Below the pieces are notes generated by a model that was given only the letters and a program-made list of their open reading frames with translations, did not search any database and was not told where the DNA came from. The translations under genes were made by a program, and so were the position numbers. Shown here piece after piece: positions 21,585 through 34,250 of a stretch of DNA of 64,000 bases. Position 1 is the stretch's first letter. Every line of letters starts with the position of its first letter. The DNA lies in NCBI GenBank assembly GCA_037179335.1, contig JAKZHN010000005.1, positions 62,001 to 126,000 of the forward strand. Reading direction: 5' to 3'. Source of the DNA: Cyclaneusma minus (taxonomy: Eukaryota; Ascomycota; Leotiomycetes; Marthamycetales; Marthamycetaceae).

Positions 21585-23900
21585 ATGGAACGACTTCAAT
21601 TTCCAGAACTCTCCCCAAACAACTCCACCCACGAACATGACCCGGTAATGCAAGCGCTCTGGTCTCGCGCTGCGCAGACCGCGGCATGCCGATGCCATGC
21701 CTGCGCCCAAGCCTCCGGACGGGCTGCCCGTCAAGCTCCCTCAGCGGCCGCCAAACGACGTCGAATGGTCACTTCCGACCTGTTCATCACCTTCTATTCC
21801 ACCGCAATTGCCGCCGCCGCATTGGCTGACACGAAAGCCAAAGAGAACCGGAGCGCCGAATGGGAACGAGCAATTGCTGCCGTAAAGGCCGATCTGCAGC
21901 GCCAGCGAGATCCTGTGGCCGAGGAGAAACCCCCCGAGCTGCGCGAGCATGTAGCCGCTGCCATAGCCACGAACATCTCTCCAAGACATGTCTCCCAGGT
22001 CTTGGAGGTGGGGAAGCATTTTCGAGGAAGGCTTCATACACCCCCGAAACATGAGATCGATCGCGTGGGTCACTTCACTAAGCTTCGCGAGAGGAAGAAT
22101 ACCCCCCAACTCGAAAACTGCCAAGATACTGTCGCAGGTCTGATAGCGGATCTACAGACTGAGACACAAAATCATATTGCCAAAAATCCACAAAATGAGG
22201 CGCCCCCAGAACGACAACGAGAGGTCGATACAGAATTCCGCAAAATGGCTGCCAGCCTGCGCGATTTCAAGGACAAAAAAGGAGCCCTTCCGTCTTACGA
22301 GTTGCAACCCCCCGAATACCTGCGTCAAGAGCGGGAAGCATTGGTCAGCTCCATAAACAGCATTTTCTCGAAACCCATATCTACGAACCTCGACCTGGCT
22401 GTGACAGTTGCAAAATTATGCTACAATCTATCCGTGTCCTCGGCACCCCCCAGTCCCGAAATCTGGAACCTCATGGTAAGGCATTTTTCCGGGATAGGGA
22501 TGCACAACTTGGGCGATCTTGTCATTCATCGTTTTATAAGCGATCCAATCTTGAAGCCAACCAGTGAAACGTGCGAAGTCTTCCTCGAGCACTACGTTTC
22601 CAAGAGGGACCCAGCAGGTTTTAGCAGGCTGGTGCGTCGAATGCGTGGCGACGACTTCGGTTTTGCCGTGAAGCACTGGGTCGGGAAGGAGTGGCACGAC
22701 AACGAGGAATTCTCGGCCTTGCGAAGCAAGAGACCGACCATGAGATTTCAAAACAAGCTCTACGAAAAATTCCCACGGAATATAGACATCTTCCATACGC
22801 TCATCAGTGGATCCCTACAGCTTTGGGGAATTCGCCGGGCCGTCATGTACTTCGAGGCACTGCTGCGCGAGGGCTGGCAGTGTTGTCCTAGCACTTTGAT
22901 GTTAGTGATAAGGAGATGCATCACGTCAGCCGATCCGCAGGCTGCCCGGAAATTTCTGCATTTCTTAATTAGATGGTGGTACCGTTCCGCCGACGTGGAG
23001 ACCGAGCTCGCTTTCTCAGCCTCGATCAGAGATCATCTGTCTCTCCTTTTCTCGTTCTGTGGCCTGAACCCAATAGGAAACTCGCCACATCCGAGAACCT
23101 TCCTCCCACGAGAAGACCTGCAATTCATGATCCGAGATATTCAGATTCAGTCACTTACAGATGCTGTCGATGTCCTGGGCCAACGTACAAAAATCCTGCG
23201 ACTACAGGTGAAAGAGATTTCAGAACGCGATTCTCTCGAACAACCTGACTTGCATCGAATCCTCGACGATTTATCAACGCAACTACCGACGCTTCCAGAA
23301 GTTTGGGAATGGGACAAGATGGTGGTTCCAATAATGTCCATGGACCAAACTGCTATGTGGCGATGTCACGTAAGACGCGACTCTTGGGGGCAGATAGTGG
23401 CTTGGCAAACGGAACGCGAGTTGAGAAACAAAGCAAAGCTTGTCAAGCTGGACAAGGCCAGTCAACTAAAATATGTTCCTCAGAAGGAGCCGTGGTCTCG
23501 GTTAGCGACATCGGCTGGTGATCGCGAGATCACTGAGATGCCTGTAGTATCCACCGATGAACAGCAGGAGTTGTCTGAACCGACGAGGGCTCAAGTGGTC
23601 TTGCCTGAAGCGACCACAACCGAAGGACCCACAGAGATGGCCGCACCTGAAGTTGCCACACCTACGACGGAAGAAGAAAGGGACGACGAGGAGGAGCATG
23701 AACAGCTTATTGACGCTTTACCGAGTCAAAGCAAGGAGCAAGGGATGGTGTATAAGCACCGTCTTGAACTCTCTCCCCCAACCCTTCAGCGACCGTCCGC
23801 CGAGCCCGCCTCCGAGCCCGCCTCCGAACCGCATATGATAAGCGGTCTGTTGACGCGACCAGTTCAGATGCAACTGGTCCCAGCAGCGGCTTCGGGATAG
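21585..23900 (+). CDS. Pezizomycotina-specific PPR-like protein, probably mitochondrial
   Basis: Uninterrupted frame; the first in-frame ATG is at 21585 (MERLQFPELSPNN), giving 771 residues. Near the N-terminus is a Cys cluster CRCHAC (~35-40), then Arg/Ala-rich sequence (RAARQAPSAAAKRRR) and one hydrophobic helix (TSDLFITFYSTAIAAAAL, ~62-79). The middle (about 220-500) is made of helical pairs with PPR-like character (PEIWNLMVRHFSGIGMHNL, SETCEVFLEHYV, FHTLISGSLQLWGIRRAVMY), which suggests RNA binding. The C-terminus is Pro/Glu/Ser-rich and disordered and contains a short duplication PASEPASEP. Filamentous ascomycetes carry proteins with this CxCHAC-hydrophobic-PPR plan, but I know no tested function. 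It converges on vps11. Confidence 0.72.
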   Translation: MERLQFPELSPNNSTHEHDPVMQALWSRAAQTAACRCHACAQASGRAARQAPSAAAKRRRMVTSDLFITFYSTAIAAAALADTKAKENRSAEWERAIAAVKADLQRQRDPVAEEKPPELREHVAAAIATNISPRHVSQVLEVGKHFRGRLHTPPKHEIDRVGHFTKLRERKNTPQLENCQDTVAGLIADLQTETQNHIAKNPQNEAPPERQREVDTEFRKMAASLRDFKDKKGALPSYELQPPEYLRQEREALVSSINSIFSKPISTNLDLAVTVAKLCYNLSVSSAPPSPEIWNLMVRHFSGIGMHNLGDLVIHRFISDPILKPTSETCEVFLEHYVSKRDPAGFSRLVRRMRGDDFGFAVKHWVGKEWHDNEEFSALRSKRPTMRFQNKLYEKFPRNIDIFHTLISGSLQLWGIRRAVMYFEALLREGWQCCPSTLMLVIRRCITSADPQAARKFLHFLIRWWYRSADVETELAFSASIRDHLSLLFSFCGLNPIGNSPHPRTFLPREDLQFMIRDIQIQSLTDAVDVLGQRTKILRLQVKEISERDSLEQPDLHRILDDLSTQLPTLPEVWEWDKMVVPIMSMDQTAMWRCHVRRDSWGQIVAWQTERELRNKAKLVKLDKASQLKYVPQKEPWSRLATSAGDREITEMPVVSTDEQQELSEPTRAQVVLPEATTTEGPTEMAAPEVATPTTEEERDDEEEHEQLIDALPSQSKEQGMVYKHRLELSPPTLQRPSAEPASEPASEPHMISGLLTRPVQMQLVPAAASG

Positions 23901-24343
23901 ATACACGAGATATGATACCAAAGGACAATAGAGGAGGCGCGTTTCACCTTGTACATAGAACTAGCGTCGCATAGACAGTTGACCGGTTCTACGAGCTGTA
24001 CTACAAAGCCCTGGGATTCGGGGATAATACACGTAAGCGTAACGTATTTGACAGACCCCAATTCAAAATGTCCCTATTTCAGCCATCACGCCACTTAAGC
24101 CACTTTGTGGTTCGTTGATGGCAGTTCATCTCATTTTCTTGAATAAATAGGCACCAGCTCTTCTGAAACGCGCCCACCAAACATACCAACAAAACTTTCA
24201 TAGGACCACACTTCGCGCCAGCACAGTCATAACTTTCCATTTGTTAACGCTCCCGTAAAACTATACTAGTCTAAACTAGCATGCATGCCTCCCAACAAAC
24301 TCACAAACCTCCCCAATCCCATCCTCCACACGACTCTCCTCCC
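23901..24343. other. Convergent 3' intergenic region
   Basis: 443 bp between the stop codons of the PPR-like gene and vps11. Only 3' untranslated sequence is expected; nothing else recognised. Confidence 0.5.
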
Positions 24344-27300
24344 CTATTCCACAACCGGAACATCCAACACCCCCCTACCAAAAAACTCAGCCACCGTCGC
24401 AAACCGATCCCCACTCCTCCCCAACGCCTCCACAAACAAATCATGCCGTCCCACACTCTCCTCCTGCGCCCTCCGAATCGCCCTAATAGTCGCATTACTC
24501 CCCGCACACACCGGACACTCCGTCTTATCCTCCTCACCAGGCTGCACATTCAAACACCTAGCATGAAAACTATGCTTGCATAGGAAATGCACTGCCGGTA
24601 AGTCCAAGCTCTGGGTGCATATTTGGCAGCGTGCGCCGTGGAACACGAAGGGTTTGGAAGAGAGTGCGGAGATTTCGGCACGCTTGGAGGCGGTTTCGTC
24701 GCGGTAGGAAGAGATTTGGCGGCGGTTGGCGGAGATTTCGGCAGACTCGCGGGAGAGGGTCGCGAGGAGGTAGGGCTTGATCATTCCCATGGTGGCGACG
24801 GCGTTGGTGCTTAGGGTTTGGATGACTTGCAGGGGTGCCATGAGGCCGTCGTCGTCAATCTTTTTCAACACGGCGGATAGCTCGTCGGGGCCTGCTTCGT
24901 CTAGAACCTTTGGATCGGAAGTGAAGTAGGCGAGAGCAGCGGGATACAGAGCAGGGTTATCAGGACCGTATTTGCGCAGAGCGCGGATGGCGCCCATGGT
25001 GTCGCGGGCGGAGGTGTAGGAGCGGAAGATGTCGAAGTGGTGGCCGGCTTGTTCACGTACGAGGATGGTGCCGTCTTGGAAGTTGGAGAGGTGAGAGAGG
25101 AGGAGGACGTTGGAGGTGTCGATGGGGATTGAGGGGCCGGAGATGAGGGTTTTGGCTTTGGCTTCCCATTCTTCTTTGTCGGCGCCTCGGCCTTCGTTGG
25201 CTTTGTGGAGATACATCTCGAAGAGAGTGGTGTAGAGGTCGACCTTGGCGGTTTGCGTGAGGTCGGTGGCTTTGAGACATGCTTCGAGGAAAATGATGAA
25301 TTCATTGGGGTGGTCGACGAATGATGAGAAGGCGGTGCGTGGTTGGGGAGCGGTGTATTGGAGGATGGCGATGTCATCTTCGCCAGTAAGGACTTGGTCA
25401 CTTACGGTAGGCTTTATATTGCCATCAGTCGCTGGCGACTCGAATGCAGACATGTTCATATAGGGTAAAGGTAGCAGGTTAGTAAGGTTTTGTACAGCAT
25501 TTGCAGCTCCAGCAGCAGTGGCTGCTGCATAGCCCTGGGGAGGGGTTGGTATCTGCTCGATGACTTTGTCCTTCTTTGGACTGAAGTTTCCCGTATAGTA
25601 ATCAATGAATAGCTGGGTCGTGTCTTCGGGACAATGCTCTAGTAACACTCGCGCGTACTTCATGAGATTTGGGTATGCCTGTTCTTATGAGCATTGTGAC
25701 TAACAGCTTCAGGGGAAGAGCTTACATTTGAAGGATCTAAGCGCCATATATACTGCAAGGCGTCGTCATACTTCTTCGAGTCCTCAATCAAGATATCCAC
25801 TACGAGCTCATGCTCCCCGTGCTTTGTGGCCAGATAGACGGCCTGTTCAAAGTAACCCCCTTGACGGCACATGGTAATTGCTGTGTCTAGGTCAAACTTC
25901 AAGTCGCCCGGTGACTTGATGAATTTCTCAAGTTTATCGATGTCTTTTAACTTTGCATAGCAGTTCAACAGCAAAGTCGTGTGATCGGCTGTGGCTGTAT
26001 GGTGCTCATGCAATTCCTCGAGATACTGAATTAAATTGTGTATTCGTTGCGTATCGAGAAACTTGACACTGTTAGCCTACGACACATTTTGAGATTTTCT
26101 TGGTTTTCAAACCTTTCGAATGACCTGGGAAGGCTCTGTGCTGTCGATCGCCCGCAAATATTGTTGCATGGCGCTGTCATAGTCACCTTTCTGATAGAGG
26201 TAATCTCCATACCTGCGGAATATGATGTTCTTCTGAGCTTCATCTAAACCTGATTTCTGGGCCAAGTTGATTGCAGGAAGGAATAGGTTTCTCTGGTAGA
26301 GGATCTCGAGCCTCTGCTGGAGCGACTTCTCATGGTATCGATGAATCTGCAAATCATGAGCTTGGTCCCAGAAGTCACTCGGGATTACGCTACCTTGCCA
26401 TCTTCGCTCAACGTGAAGAGGTCTCCCCAGACTACAAATAACGCCTTCACCTGGGACACTATGGATTCTGAGTGGGCAATGAAGTGAAGGTCTGTGTCCA
26501 GCAGGGTGAAAGTGGATGTATTGAAGATCTCGTCAACCTGAGAACCCCCGAATTGCCGAAAGGTTTTCGATTTCGTCAATGTCGCCCTAGATGCCGGAGG
26601 AGACACCAGGGCCACATAGTCCTTGTATATCTCCACCAGACTCTTCGGTCCCTCGAACGCATAGCATGGGCCCCGGCCGTCAGCACCATAGTAGTAAATG
26701 GCGTCCTCCCGAGCAACAACTATATCGCCATTCCTCTGGTCAACCGTCATGCACCCAACAGCACAGCCTGCATCCTCGAGAGCTCGTCCTGGTTGACCCT
26801 GACCCTTTCCAGATATTACAAGCTTCAATATTCTGCCGAGCGTCGCAACGTAAAGTGTTGTGAGCTTCGCGACTTCCCGGAACTCCACACCCGTAATGGG
26901 TTCCTCCGATTCGAAAAGTGTCCGCTGCTTGGCCCCTCGATCGTGTATTAAGTCGCCTCGAATGACCGTCACGGAACCGTTTGCGAAACCCACGGCTAGC
27001 TGCGAAAGATCGTCCAGGGCTGTAAAAGCAGTGATTGGAAACTGTTTCCGTCCATTGTGAATAGTCAAGCTCGATTGACAAGTCGGCAGTCCAGTCTTCT
27101 TGATCGGTTTGTCCAGAGCCCAGACCTTGAGCACCGGCTCACTCGATAAATCTTCTGCGACAGTGACAAGCAAGGCCGTACCCTCCACCTGCTTCATATG
27201 CACGATCCTTCCATTTTCGTGCGCCTGGAACGACCGCACAACCTTGAAGTTGCTGGACAGAATCCTGACAATTCCATCGGAGCTGCCTAGGAACAGGTTC

Positions 27301-27422
27301 TCGGAGCCGGAGCAGACGCAGCTTATCTCATTGTTTTCGAAGTAGGATGCGCCATCGTCGTCGGTGGGCTTCACATGGCTGACCTCGAAGAAATCGAACG
27401 TTTTCCACGACGACAAAGCCAT
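24344..27422 (-). CDS. vps11: Vps11/Pep5, class C core subunit of HOPS and CORVET
   Basis: Four exons, all joined in phase 0: 27422-26394, 26346-26113, 26061-25726 and 25678-24344, giving 977 residues. The N-terminal half is a beta-propeller (SWKTFDFFEVSHVKP, LFLGSSDGIVRIL, LAVGFANGSVTVIRGDLIHD). The middle is the clathrin-like helical solenoid (YGDYLYQKGDYDSAMQQYL, DHTTLLLNCYAKLKDIDKL, ARVLLEHCPEDTTQLFIDYY). The C-terminus carries a RING-H2 finger (CQICTQSLDLPAVHFLC ... HSFHARC ... CPVC, about 882-925). The protein builds the tethering complexes that drive fusion at endosomes and vacuoles. Length and domain order are normal. Exon 2 ends at a weak donor (GTTTGA), chosen because only this joint keeps the solenoid frame. 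Confidence 0.93.
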
Positions 27423-28374
27423 CTCATGAGCGTCAAGGTAGAGGCATTTGTCGCGGGTTCGGGAGCTCTGAGGTTGCCTTCGGAGAGCTTGGGTCTGGGA
27501 GAGCTGCTCGGTAAGCTCCGCTAGCGTGGCTAGTTGAGAGATGACTTCGCGAGGCTGAGAAGGCTTGCTGTCTTTGTTGCAACAACATCATCGAGAACAT
27601 CATCGAGAACATCAAATTACAAAATCCATAACTATCGAACTGCAGAAATTATCACATCGCTAGAGTTTGTCAGGCAGCTTGTGCTAGCGTTCTACTGGGC
27701 CCAGTGCCATGAAGGGTGGACCGTCACCGAACGTCGGGTGTAGCAACGGCCCGATGTGGATTGGATTCTTGTCGACGTTCTTTACCATGGAGGGCGCATT
27801 GAGACCTGGATATATACGAAGGTCTGATATCTTGAAATGGAGAGTGAGCTCTCCACTTGGTTTGTACCTACGCTGGCCGTAGAGCGATTGGCGGATTGGA
27901 GTTGGGGTAAAAGGGGTACAGACATCTCTCAATATCTTGATAGCAGAATGCAAATGGACTGTTGCTAAGCAAGAAAGACTGGCAATATCTCAAGTATTCA
28001 GGAAATTTAGAAGTGATTAAGGTAGGGAGTAGGATTTGCTTGAGAGATTGGGAACATTCCGAATGATTGGATTGAACTGGAGTGAATTCAAATTACCCAG
28101 CTTGATCTGAAGGATCTTTAGCCATGGAATCAGCCCAATTCTTTAAGGTTACCTATCTCTACCAAGTATGACCTGAGACCTCATAGGGTCTAGGGGTTTA
28201 GGGGTATGCAAATTTCTTTCGTCCCACTGCACCCTCAGACCGTGGTAGTTAAAGAGTCTCAGAGATATCCAATATTCCTATTTCGAAGTCGTAATCTGTA
28301 AAGTGTAAACGATTCAAAAATCTCCAAAACACCTTACTTAGCGCGAAATACGCAACTATATTGCAACTGAGGCG
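27423..28374. other. Intergenic region upstream of vps11
   Basis: Promoter side of vps11 and further sequence without a supported gene. A short imperfect tandem CATCGAGAACAT lies at about 27588-27612. Frames 27534-27743 and 27684-27953 overlap on opposite strands and resemble nothing. Confidence 0.45.
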
Positions 28375-28490
28375 TGGTTTAGCTTAACGGTTAAGCCGCG
28401 AAGGATTGGACTTGACTTGCCAGTGCCTTTCCTTGCCCCCTTGGGGTCCTTAGTTCAAACGCCCCCTTTCTCTGCCGCCTTTTCTTCGAG
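28375..28490 (+). pseudogene. tRNA(Ser)-like relic or SINE head
   Basis: The A-box-like TAGCTTAACGG (28380-28390) sits in a D-arm that still pairs. AAGGA (28401-28405) and TCCTT (28430-28434) form an anticodon-like stem around an intron-sized loop. CCCCTTGGGG (28437-28446) resembles the long variable arm of a class II tRNA, and AGTTCAAAC (28452-28460) resembles a B box. The T stem and acceptor stem no longer pair, so this is not a working tRNA. It is either a decayed intron-containing tRNA gene or the head of a tRNA-derived SINE. Confidence 0.35.
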
Positions 28491-28909
28491 GACCAATCCC
28501 GCCGTGCTTTGAATGCAGCATGGGGTGTTTGGTTCATACAAACTTTCAGTTCGTCTGGTTTGGGTTCTCTGAACTTTTTGTATCTTCTTGCTACTTTTGG
28601 TAATTCGCATACATAGAGAGAGGCCCACTAATTTTTCGACTCCTTCTTGGTCGGACTTCGAACCTTTGCACTTTCGTCTCCACGATCAAGGGTGCCTCTG
28701 TTTAAGCAAAATACAGCTATTCATTTCCCTTTGTAATCCTAATATCTCATACAAGCAGCAACGCTAAGCCAGGTATCTCCGCCCATGATATGCAGCAAAA
28801 GAGCCAAACCCATGATCCATCCATCCCTCGAAGCTCCTTACTTTGCTAGCCATTTTTACAAAAACACTGTGGATATGATACAAAGAAGCCGCGTAATCGT
28901 CATGATCCT
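28491..28909. other. Intergenic region after the ABC transporter
   Basis: 3' flank of the ABC transporter gene. A second B-box-like word (GGTTCGAAGTCC on the minus strand, about 28655-28666) has no A box or folding partner. Nothing else recognised. Confidence 0.4.
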
Positions 28910-31900
28910 TCAGGACTTTTCGCCTTCCTTTCCGCCATTACTCTGCCCTCCCTTCTCCTTTCTTCTGGCAAGAAGCGTCTTGATCTTCTTTCCACCAATC
29001 AAAAACACATAGCTTCCCAGAAACACCATGGCGAAGTTGAAGAGCACGTATGCCCACATGATACCGTAGTCCCTCCAGCGATGTTCATAGTAGACATTGA
29101 ATGTGCGCGTGTACTGATTTCGGTTATTAGCAAGCATTCTCTTCAGTCGACACAACAAAAGCACACAAAACTGGATTCTTGCTTACCTGGTCTCCATTCG
29201 CATACGGACAAAACTCGCACATCCCACCCGCAGCCGTCTGCACATACCCGCCCGCGCGTGCAATATACGGTCCCACATAAGCCTGACAGCTCTGTCCAGG
29301 CGGCGCATTAAATCTGGCAAATTCCCCTGAAGCACAATGCACCGGCACACCATGCGTAACCGTCGCCAGCAGCCCTTCAAGCAGATAATGAAACGGCGTC
29401 AACCAATACATCCAGCTGCGCCAGAAATACGGCAGCGCGGCCATCGGCACCAACACACCGCAGAACGCAATCACAAAGATGAAGAACACGGGGACTAGGA
29501 GAGAGGCGAAGTCGGCGTTGGGCGAGAAGGACGCGATCATCATGCCGAAACCGACGTAGTAGAATTCGAAGAGCATGAAGATCATCCAGACGTAGATGGC
29601 TGAACTGCCGGTGTGGAAGCCTACGCCCCAGTACCAGCAGTTGAAGTAGACGGTGCCGGCGACGATGGAATAGGGTAGCTCGGGCAAGATCGCGGCAATT
29701 GTCCAGGCGAACCAGGAGTAGATTTTGCTGTTCTTTTCGCGCTGGTTGTAGATCTGGCGGAAGTCGATGAAGCGGGGTTGCAGCTGCTGGATCAGGGGCG
29801 GTGCGATGGTCAGGGTGAGGAAACAGGTGAAAAGGCGCTGTTGCATATCCGCAGAGGAGGTGCTGATTTTCCAGAAGGTAAAGGTGTTGAAGAAGCCGGT
29901 GATGATATGCAGGGCGAATTTACCGATTACGTATTGGGGCGTGCGCCAGTAGCTGACAAAGTTGCGCTTTACGACGGCGACGATCTGGGTCGATGCGGGC
30001 ATGGCGTATTCGCTGTCGTCAGTCAACTCCTCTTTGGTTCCTGCGTTGCGGCGGCGCTCAAGCATTTCTTGGATCTCGGAGACACGCTCTTGTCGCTGCG
30101 GTGATTTCTGCCATGTGTCTCCCCAATCGGGTCCCTTGTAATTGGGATCTCCAGCTCCGATACATTCGAGCTGGTATTCGGCTGGGTTCATGTCAGTCGG
30201 GCATTTCTTGGCTCCGTTGCCTTCAAAGTAGTCAAGTAGCGTTCGGCATTCTTTTCCCAAGGGTCCATGATAAACCATACGACCGCCGGATTTGAGAAGG
30301 ATTAGCTCGTCGAATTGTTCAAAGAGAACGGCTGAAGGCTGATGGATCGTGCAGAGTACCGCTTGGCCGGCATCAGCAAGCTTGCGGAGGAAACGGATGA
30401 TGTTGAAAGCTGCCTGGGAATCCAGTCCTGATGTAGGCTCGTCAAGGAACAACAGCAATTCAGGTTTGGCGGCAAGCTCGACGCCGATAGTGACACGCTT
30501 GCGTTGCTCTTGAGCCAAGCCATTTCCAATCTCACCAATAGTGGCGCCAGCGATATCTCGCATTTCCAGGAGATCGATAATCTTCTCACAGTACTCGTAT
30601 TTCTCCTCGACGGGAATGTGCTTTGGCTGTCTCAGGAGTGCAGAGAAACGGAATGCTTCTCGGACGGTAGCAGTGGGTTCGTGAACATCCATTTGCTCTG
30701 CAAAACCGGTGCTTCGCTGGAAAGACTTGGGCAGAGGTCGGCCATCGACCAGGAAATCTACGTAGGGAGTTAGCAATTTGTGACTTGGGGAATGTGTTGG
30801 CATTAGAAAAAGAAGACATACCTCCTGTGATGGTTCCGAAATTGATTCTCTGAGCAAGAGTATTGAGCAGTGTTGTCTTTCCAGCCCCTGATGCGCCCAT
30901 CAGTGCAGTCAACTTGCCCGGCCGAACATATCCATCACAGCCCTTCAGGAGCTGCCTCTGTCCCCCTTCATATGGAATAATGTAGTTCACATTTTCGAAA
31001 GTGAACACCGTCTCATGCCTCTCGATGCCCTTCGGAACCTCACCATCCTCAGAAGTCTGTTGACTAACAGCCTGCGGTCCATTCTCTTGCTTGCCCTTCT
31101 CTTCGTCATGGGCAGTTTCAGCGTCGCCAGTACCTATGGCTTCTTGGACACCTTTGGGAGCTTGTCCGCGCTTGAAGACAGTTACTGCGCCGCCGCCAGC
31201 ATTAGGCTTCTGGCGTTCAGTGCCGATGGCAGTGAGAACGGCAAAGAAGATCCAGAATGCAATGATGATGCCGACGTTGCGCCACAGGTGTGACCTGGTA
31301 TACTCGAAGGATGCAAAGATATAGTCTGCACCATTGACGATTGGGTTACCTGGCTGAGATCCCGCTAATGTGCAAGATTGGTACTGGCTTTGGGCATTCG
31401 GAACGTTCGGGACGAGCATAGGAGGAACGCATTGAATTTCCAGGTTGTAGAACTCGTTGGATAAGAGAGCCTGGGGTAGAAAATGGTGTCAGTATAATTC
31501 AAGCTCCAAAAAACAGATCAAGATCTTTAAAATGACCAGGACAAACGCAAATAATCAAAGAAAGTCTGGCAAATGGAACAAAATATAAGCGATTGCTGCC
31601 AAGACAAATCATGGCTGTTAAGACAAGTGATTGTCATTAACACCAGATATTGCCGCCAGTCGAATTTACTGTCGTCCTCCCATTTCATCGCCGCCAAAGC
31701 CAGAAGCTTTCGTAACAGCTCAGTCGATCCGGACCAGTCCGCTAGGACCCCATGATCTGTAGGAACCAATCAAAAACATCGCCTGCCCCCTGAAATTCAT
31801 GAACAAAAAACAAACAGAAGAAAGGAAATCTGCATACCTCAAACGCATACTGAATCGGATTAATCCACCTCAACCAACTCAACCACGGATGCATCTGCGT

Positions 31901-34250
31901 CGGCGGGATCAAATACCCCGTATATGTAACAATGGCCTGCAACGCCAGTCCCAGAAACCTCGTCGCCACATCCAGACTCGGTGCCAAAGCTCCCAGTGCT
32001 CTAAAGAAAGAGTACATGGTCACGGTGGAAAGAAACAGAATTAGCCAGCTTATGAAAAACTGGCTGGGGGTTCTTTGCAGGCCGGCCATGAAGTATACCA
32101 CTAGATCAAAGATGGATACTTGCACGGCTACGAGTGGGATATCGACGGCTACTTGCGCGATGGCGTAGGCGGAGGGCCGGTAGAAGGAGAAGGATTTTTG
32201 CTTGAGCATAATGGGGCGCGAGAGGAAGGAGGACGTTAGTTCGGCGAGGGCGAGGAGGGAGTTAAAGAGGAGCATAAGGAATAGTACACCGCCGCGCGTG
32301 AAGACGCCGGCGGAGGTTTTGGGCTCGTTGTAGAATGTAGAGCCGATGATTAGGGAGAGAAATAGAATACCGCCCCATTTTCCGACAAGGGCTTGCTGGT
32401 CGCCCCAGAGGACGAAGAATTGTCGGTCGGTGCAGGCTAAGACTTGGCGCCAGAAGGGGATCGTGTAGTTCTTCTGCTTGGTGGCTTTCGACATGGCAGC
32501 ATCGCGTTCTTGTTTCTGCTTTTCGAGCTGGCTCTCGAACTCCTCCACATCGCGGATATTCATCTTTGAGATCTCGCTGTTGCGATATGCTTCCTCGAAT
32601 TGGGTCGCTGAACGGGGGATTCGGTCTTCCCATCCTTCCTTGATATGTCTTGCATGCGGATCGGTGATAGAAGTTAAGAAGTCGGCCGTAGTCTGCGTGA
32701 CAAGTTAGCTCTGTACTCTGTTTGCTAATAAGGGATACCTACCCAGTGATCCGGGCGGATGAAACCCTGGTCTTGAAAGTACCGGTCGGCATCATCTGCA
32801 CTGCCAAAGTAACAGCACTTCCCTTCATCGATCAGGACTACTTTGTCGAACAACTTGTACAGTGATTCACCAGCTTGATAGAGCGCCACGGCCGTCGAAA
32901 TGCCGGCCATGTTTGTCAAACTTCGGATACTCTGTACGTATTCCAGCGCCGTGCTAGCATCCAGACCTCTCGTGGAGTTATCCCACATCTGTGTCGACGC
33001 CTTCGTGATCATGGCCTCAGCAATACTGACTCTCTTCTTCTCACCTCCTGACACGCCCCGAATCCGCTCATCGCCAACCTTCGTTCCTAGCGTATGCGAG
33101 ATCCAGAAGAGCTGCGTGATGTTGTTCAAGAATTCGGCGACATACTGCTTACGGGTCTCGCCCTCCAACCTCGACTCCTTGCCAGGCGTCCTCGTCTTCA
33201 ACGCAAACTCCAGTGTCCTCTTCACACTCAGAGTGGCATAGTGCAAGTCATCTTCGGGATTGTACAGCACCTCGCCTCTGAAGCCCTTACTCATGGCTTC
33301 AGCATCAACCCCGCCATACGTTACGGTGCCATCGATGGACTTGTATCCAGCGCGTTGATTGCCCAGCACTTTCAAGAAGGTCGAACATCCCGCACCAGGC
33401 TTTCCCAGCACCAGCAACATCTCACCCGGTTTAATGCACCCAGTCATGTCATTGAGAATAGTGCGCACCGGCGGGCCTTTTCCAACCTTCTTCTTGCCCG
33501 AGAACGCACCCATGATTTTCCTTGGCAGACCGGCAAAGATATCGCCAACGGTTGGCTGGATAGCAGCTCCCAGTCCAACACCCTTGACTGTAAGATTCTT
33601 GAAGATCACGCCTACATGTCGCGTCTTCTCTTCTTCAGAATTGTCTTGTCGAGCATGGCCAAACATGCGGGACATCAGACGTTCGATCTCGGCTTGCTCT
33701 TCGGCATCTTCTCCTCCCGCGCTGGTGTCTGTTTTGCGGCGGGAGAGTATGCGGGCTATGTCGGGATTCACGCCGCCAGAGCTTGTAAGGCTGCCGCGGG
33801 AATCTTTTCTGGTTACGGGTCGACTTGCTGCGGCAGTGTGGATGGGGGCGAATTCTCGGTTGGCATCGTGGCTTGAGGAAGACATGTTGCTGCTCTCACG
33901 CTTAAGTCTCTTGTCATCCAGGGGCGAGGCTAGGTGGCCCGAAGAAGACATGTTGCTGCGCTCCCGCTTAAGGCCGTCCTGGGACTCTGCGAGGTGTTCG
34001 TCGTCATGGTCCTCCATGATAGATGGCAGTGGTGATGGCGATGACGAGACGTCGGCGGTATGAACCCCATCAAGTGTGGAGGTATGGCCGGGTACCAACT
34101 GAGAAGGCTGTGTTTTGTTGTCCATGCTGCCTTCGGTAGTGGTCGACCACGCTCCTGGACTGTTAGCCGTAGGCTGAACAACGAGAACAACGAGACACTG
34201 GTGGGAGACAAACCTGGCGACTCCTCGAGATGAGGTGTAGTGCTTGCCAT
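28910..34250 (-). CDS. Full-size PDR/ABCG-type ABC transporter
   Basis: Six exons: 34250-34214, 34154-32743, 32692-31838, 31470-30822, 30757-29187 and 29113-28910, giving 1575 residues with the order (NBD-TMD)x2 of plasma-membrane Pdr5/CDR pumps. NBD1 has the asymmetric PDR Walker A with Cys (GKPGAGCSTFLK, ~262), intact signature VSGGEKKRVS and Walker B with Asn (MWDNSTRGLD). NBD2 has a canonical Walker A (GASGAGKTTLL, ~958), degenerate signature GLAQEQRKRVTIG and LLLFLDEPTSGLDS. Both membrane domains follow (FWRQVLACTDRQF; TPQYVIGKFALHI), and the large outer loop near the end is Cys-rich. The N-terminus (~190 residues) is Ser-rich and duplicated (LKRERSNMSSS / LKRESSNMSSSS). Substrate unknown; the class exports drugs, phytoalexins or lipids. 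Intron 3 is 367 bp, far longer than its ~50-60-bp companions. Confidence 0.92.

Noticed and set aside
28640..28700. Possible minus-strand tRNA because of GGTTCGAAGTCC
   Set aside because: No matching A box, and neither T stem nor acceptor stem can be formed.
31527..31769. 80-residue frame inside the long ABC intron as a separate gene
   Set aside because: No ATG-supported conserved product; it lies wholly within an intron that must be removed to keep the transporter frame. Kept only as a finding on intron length.
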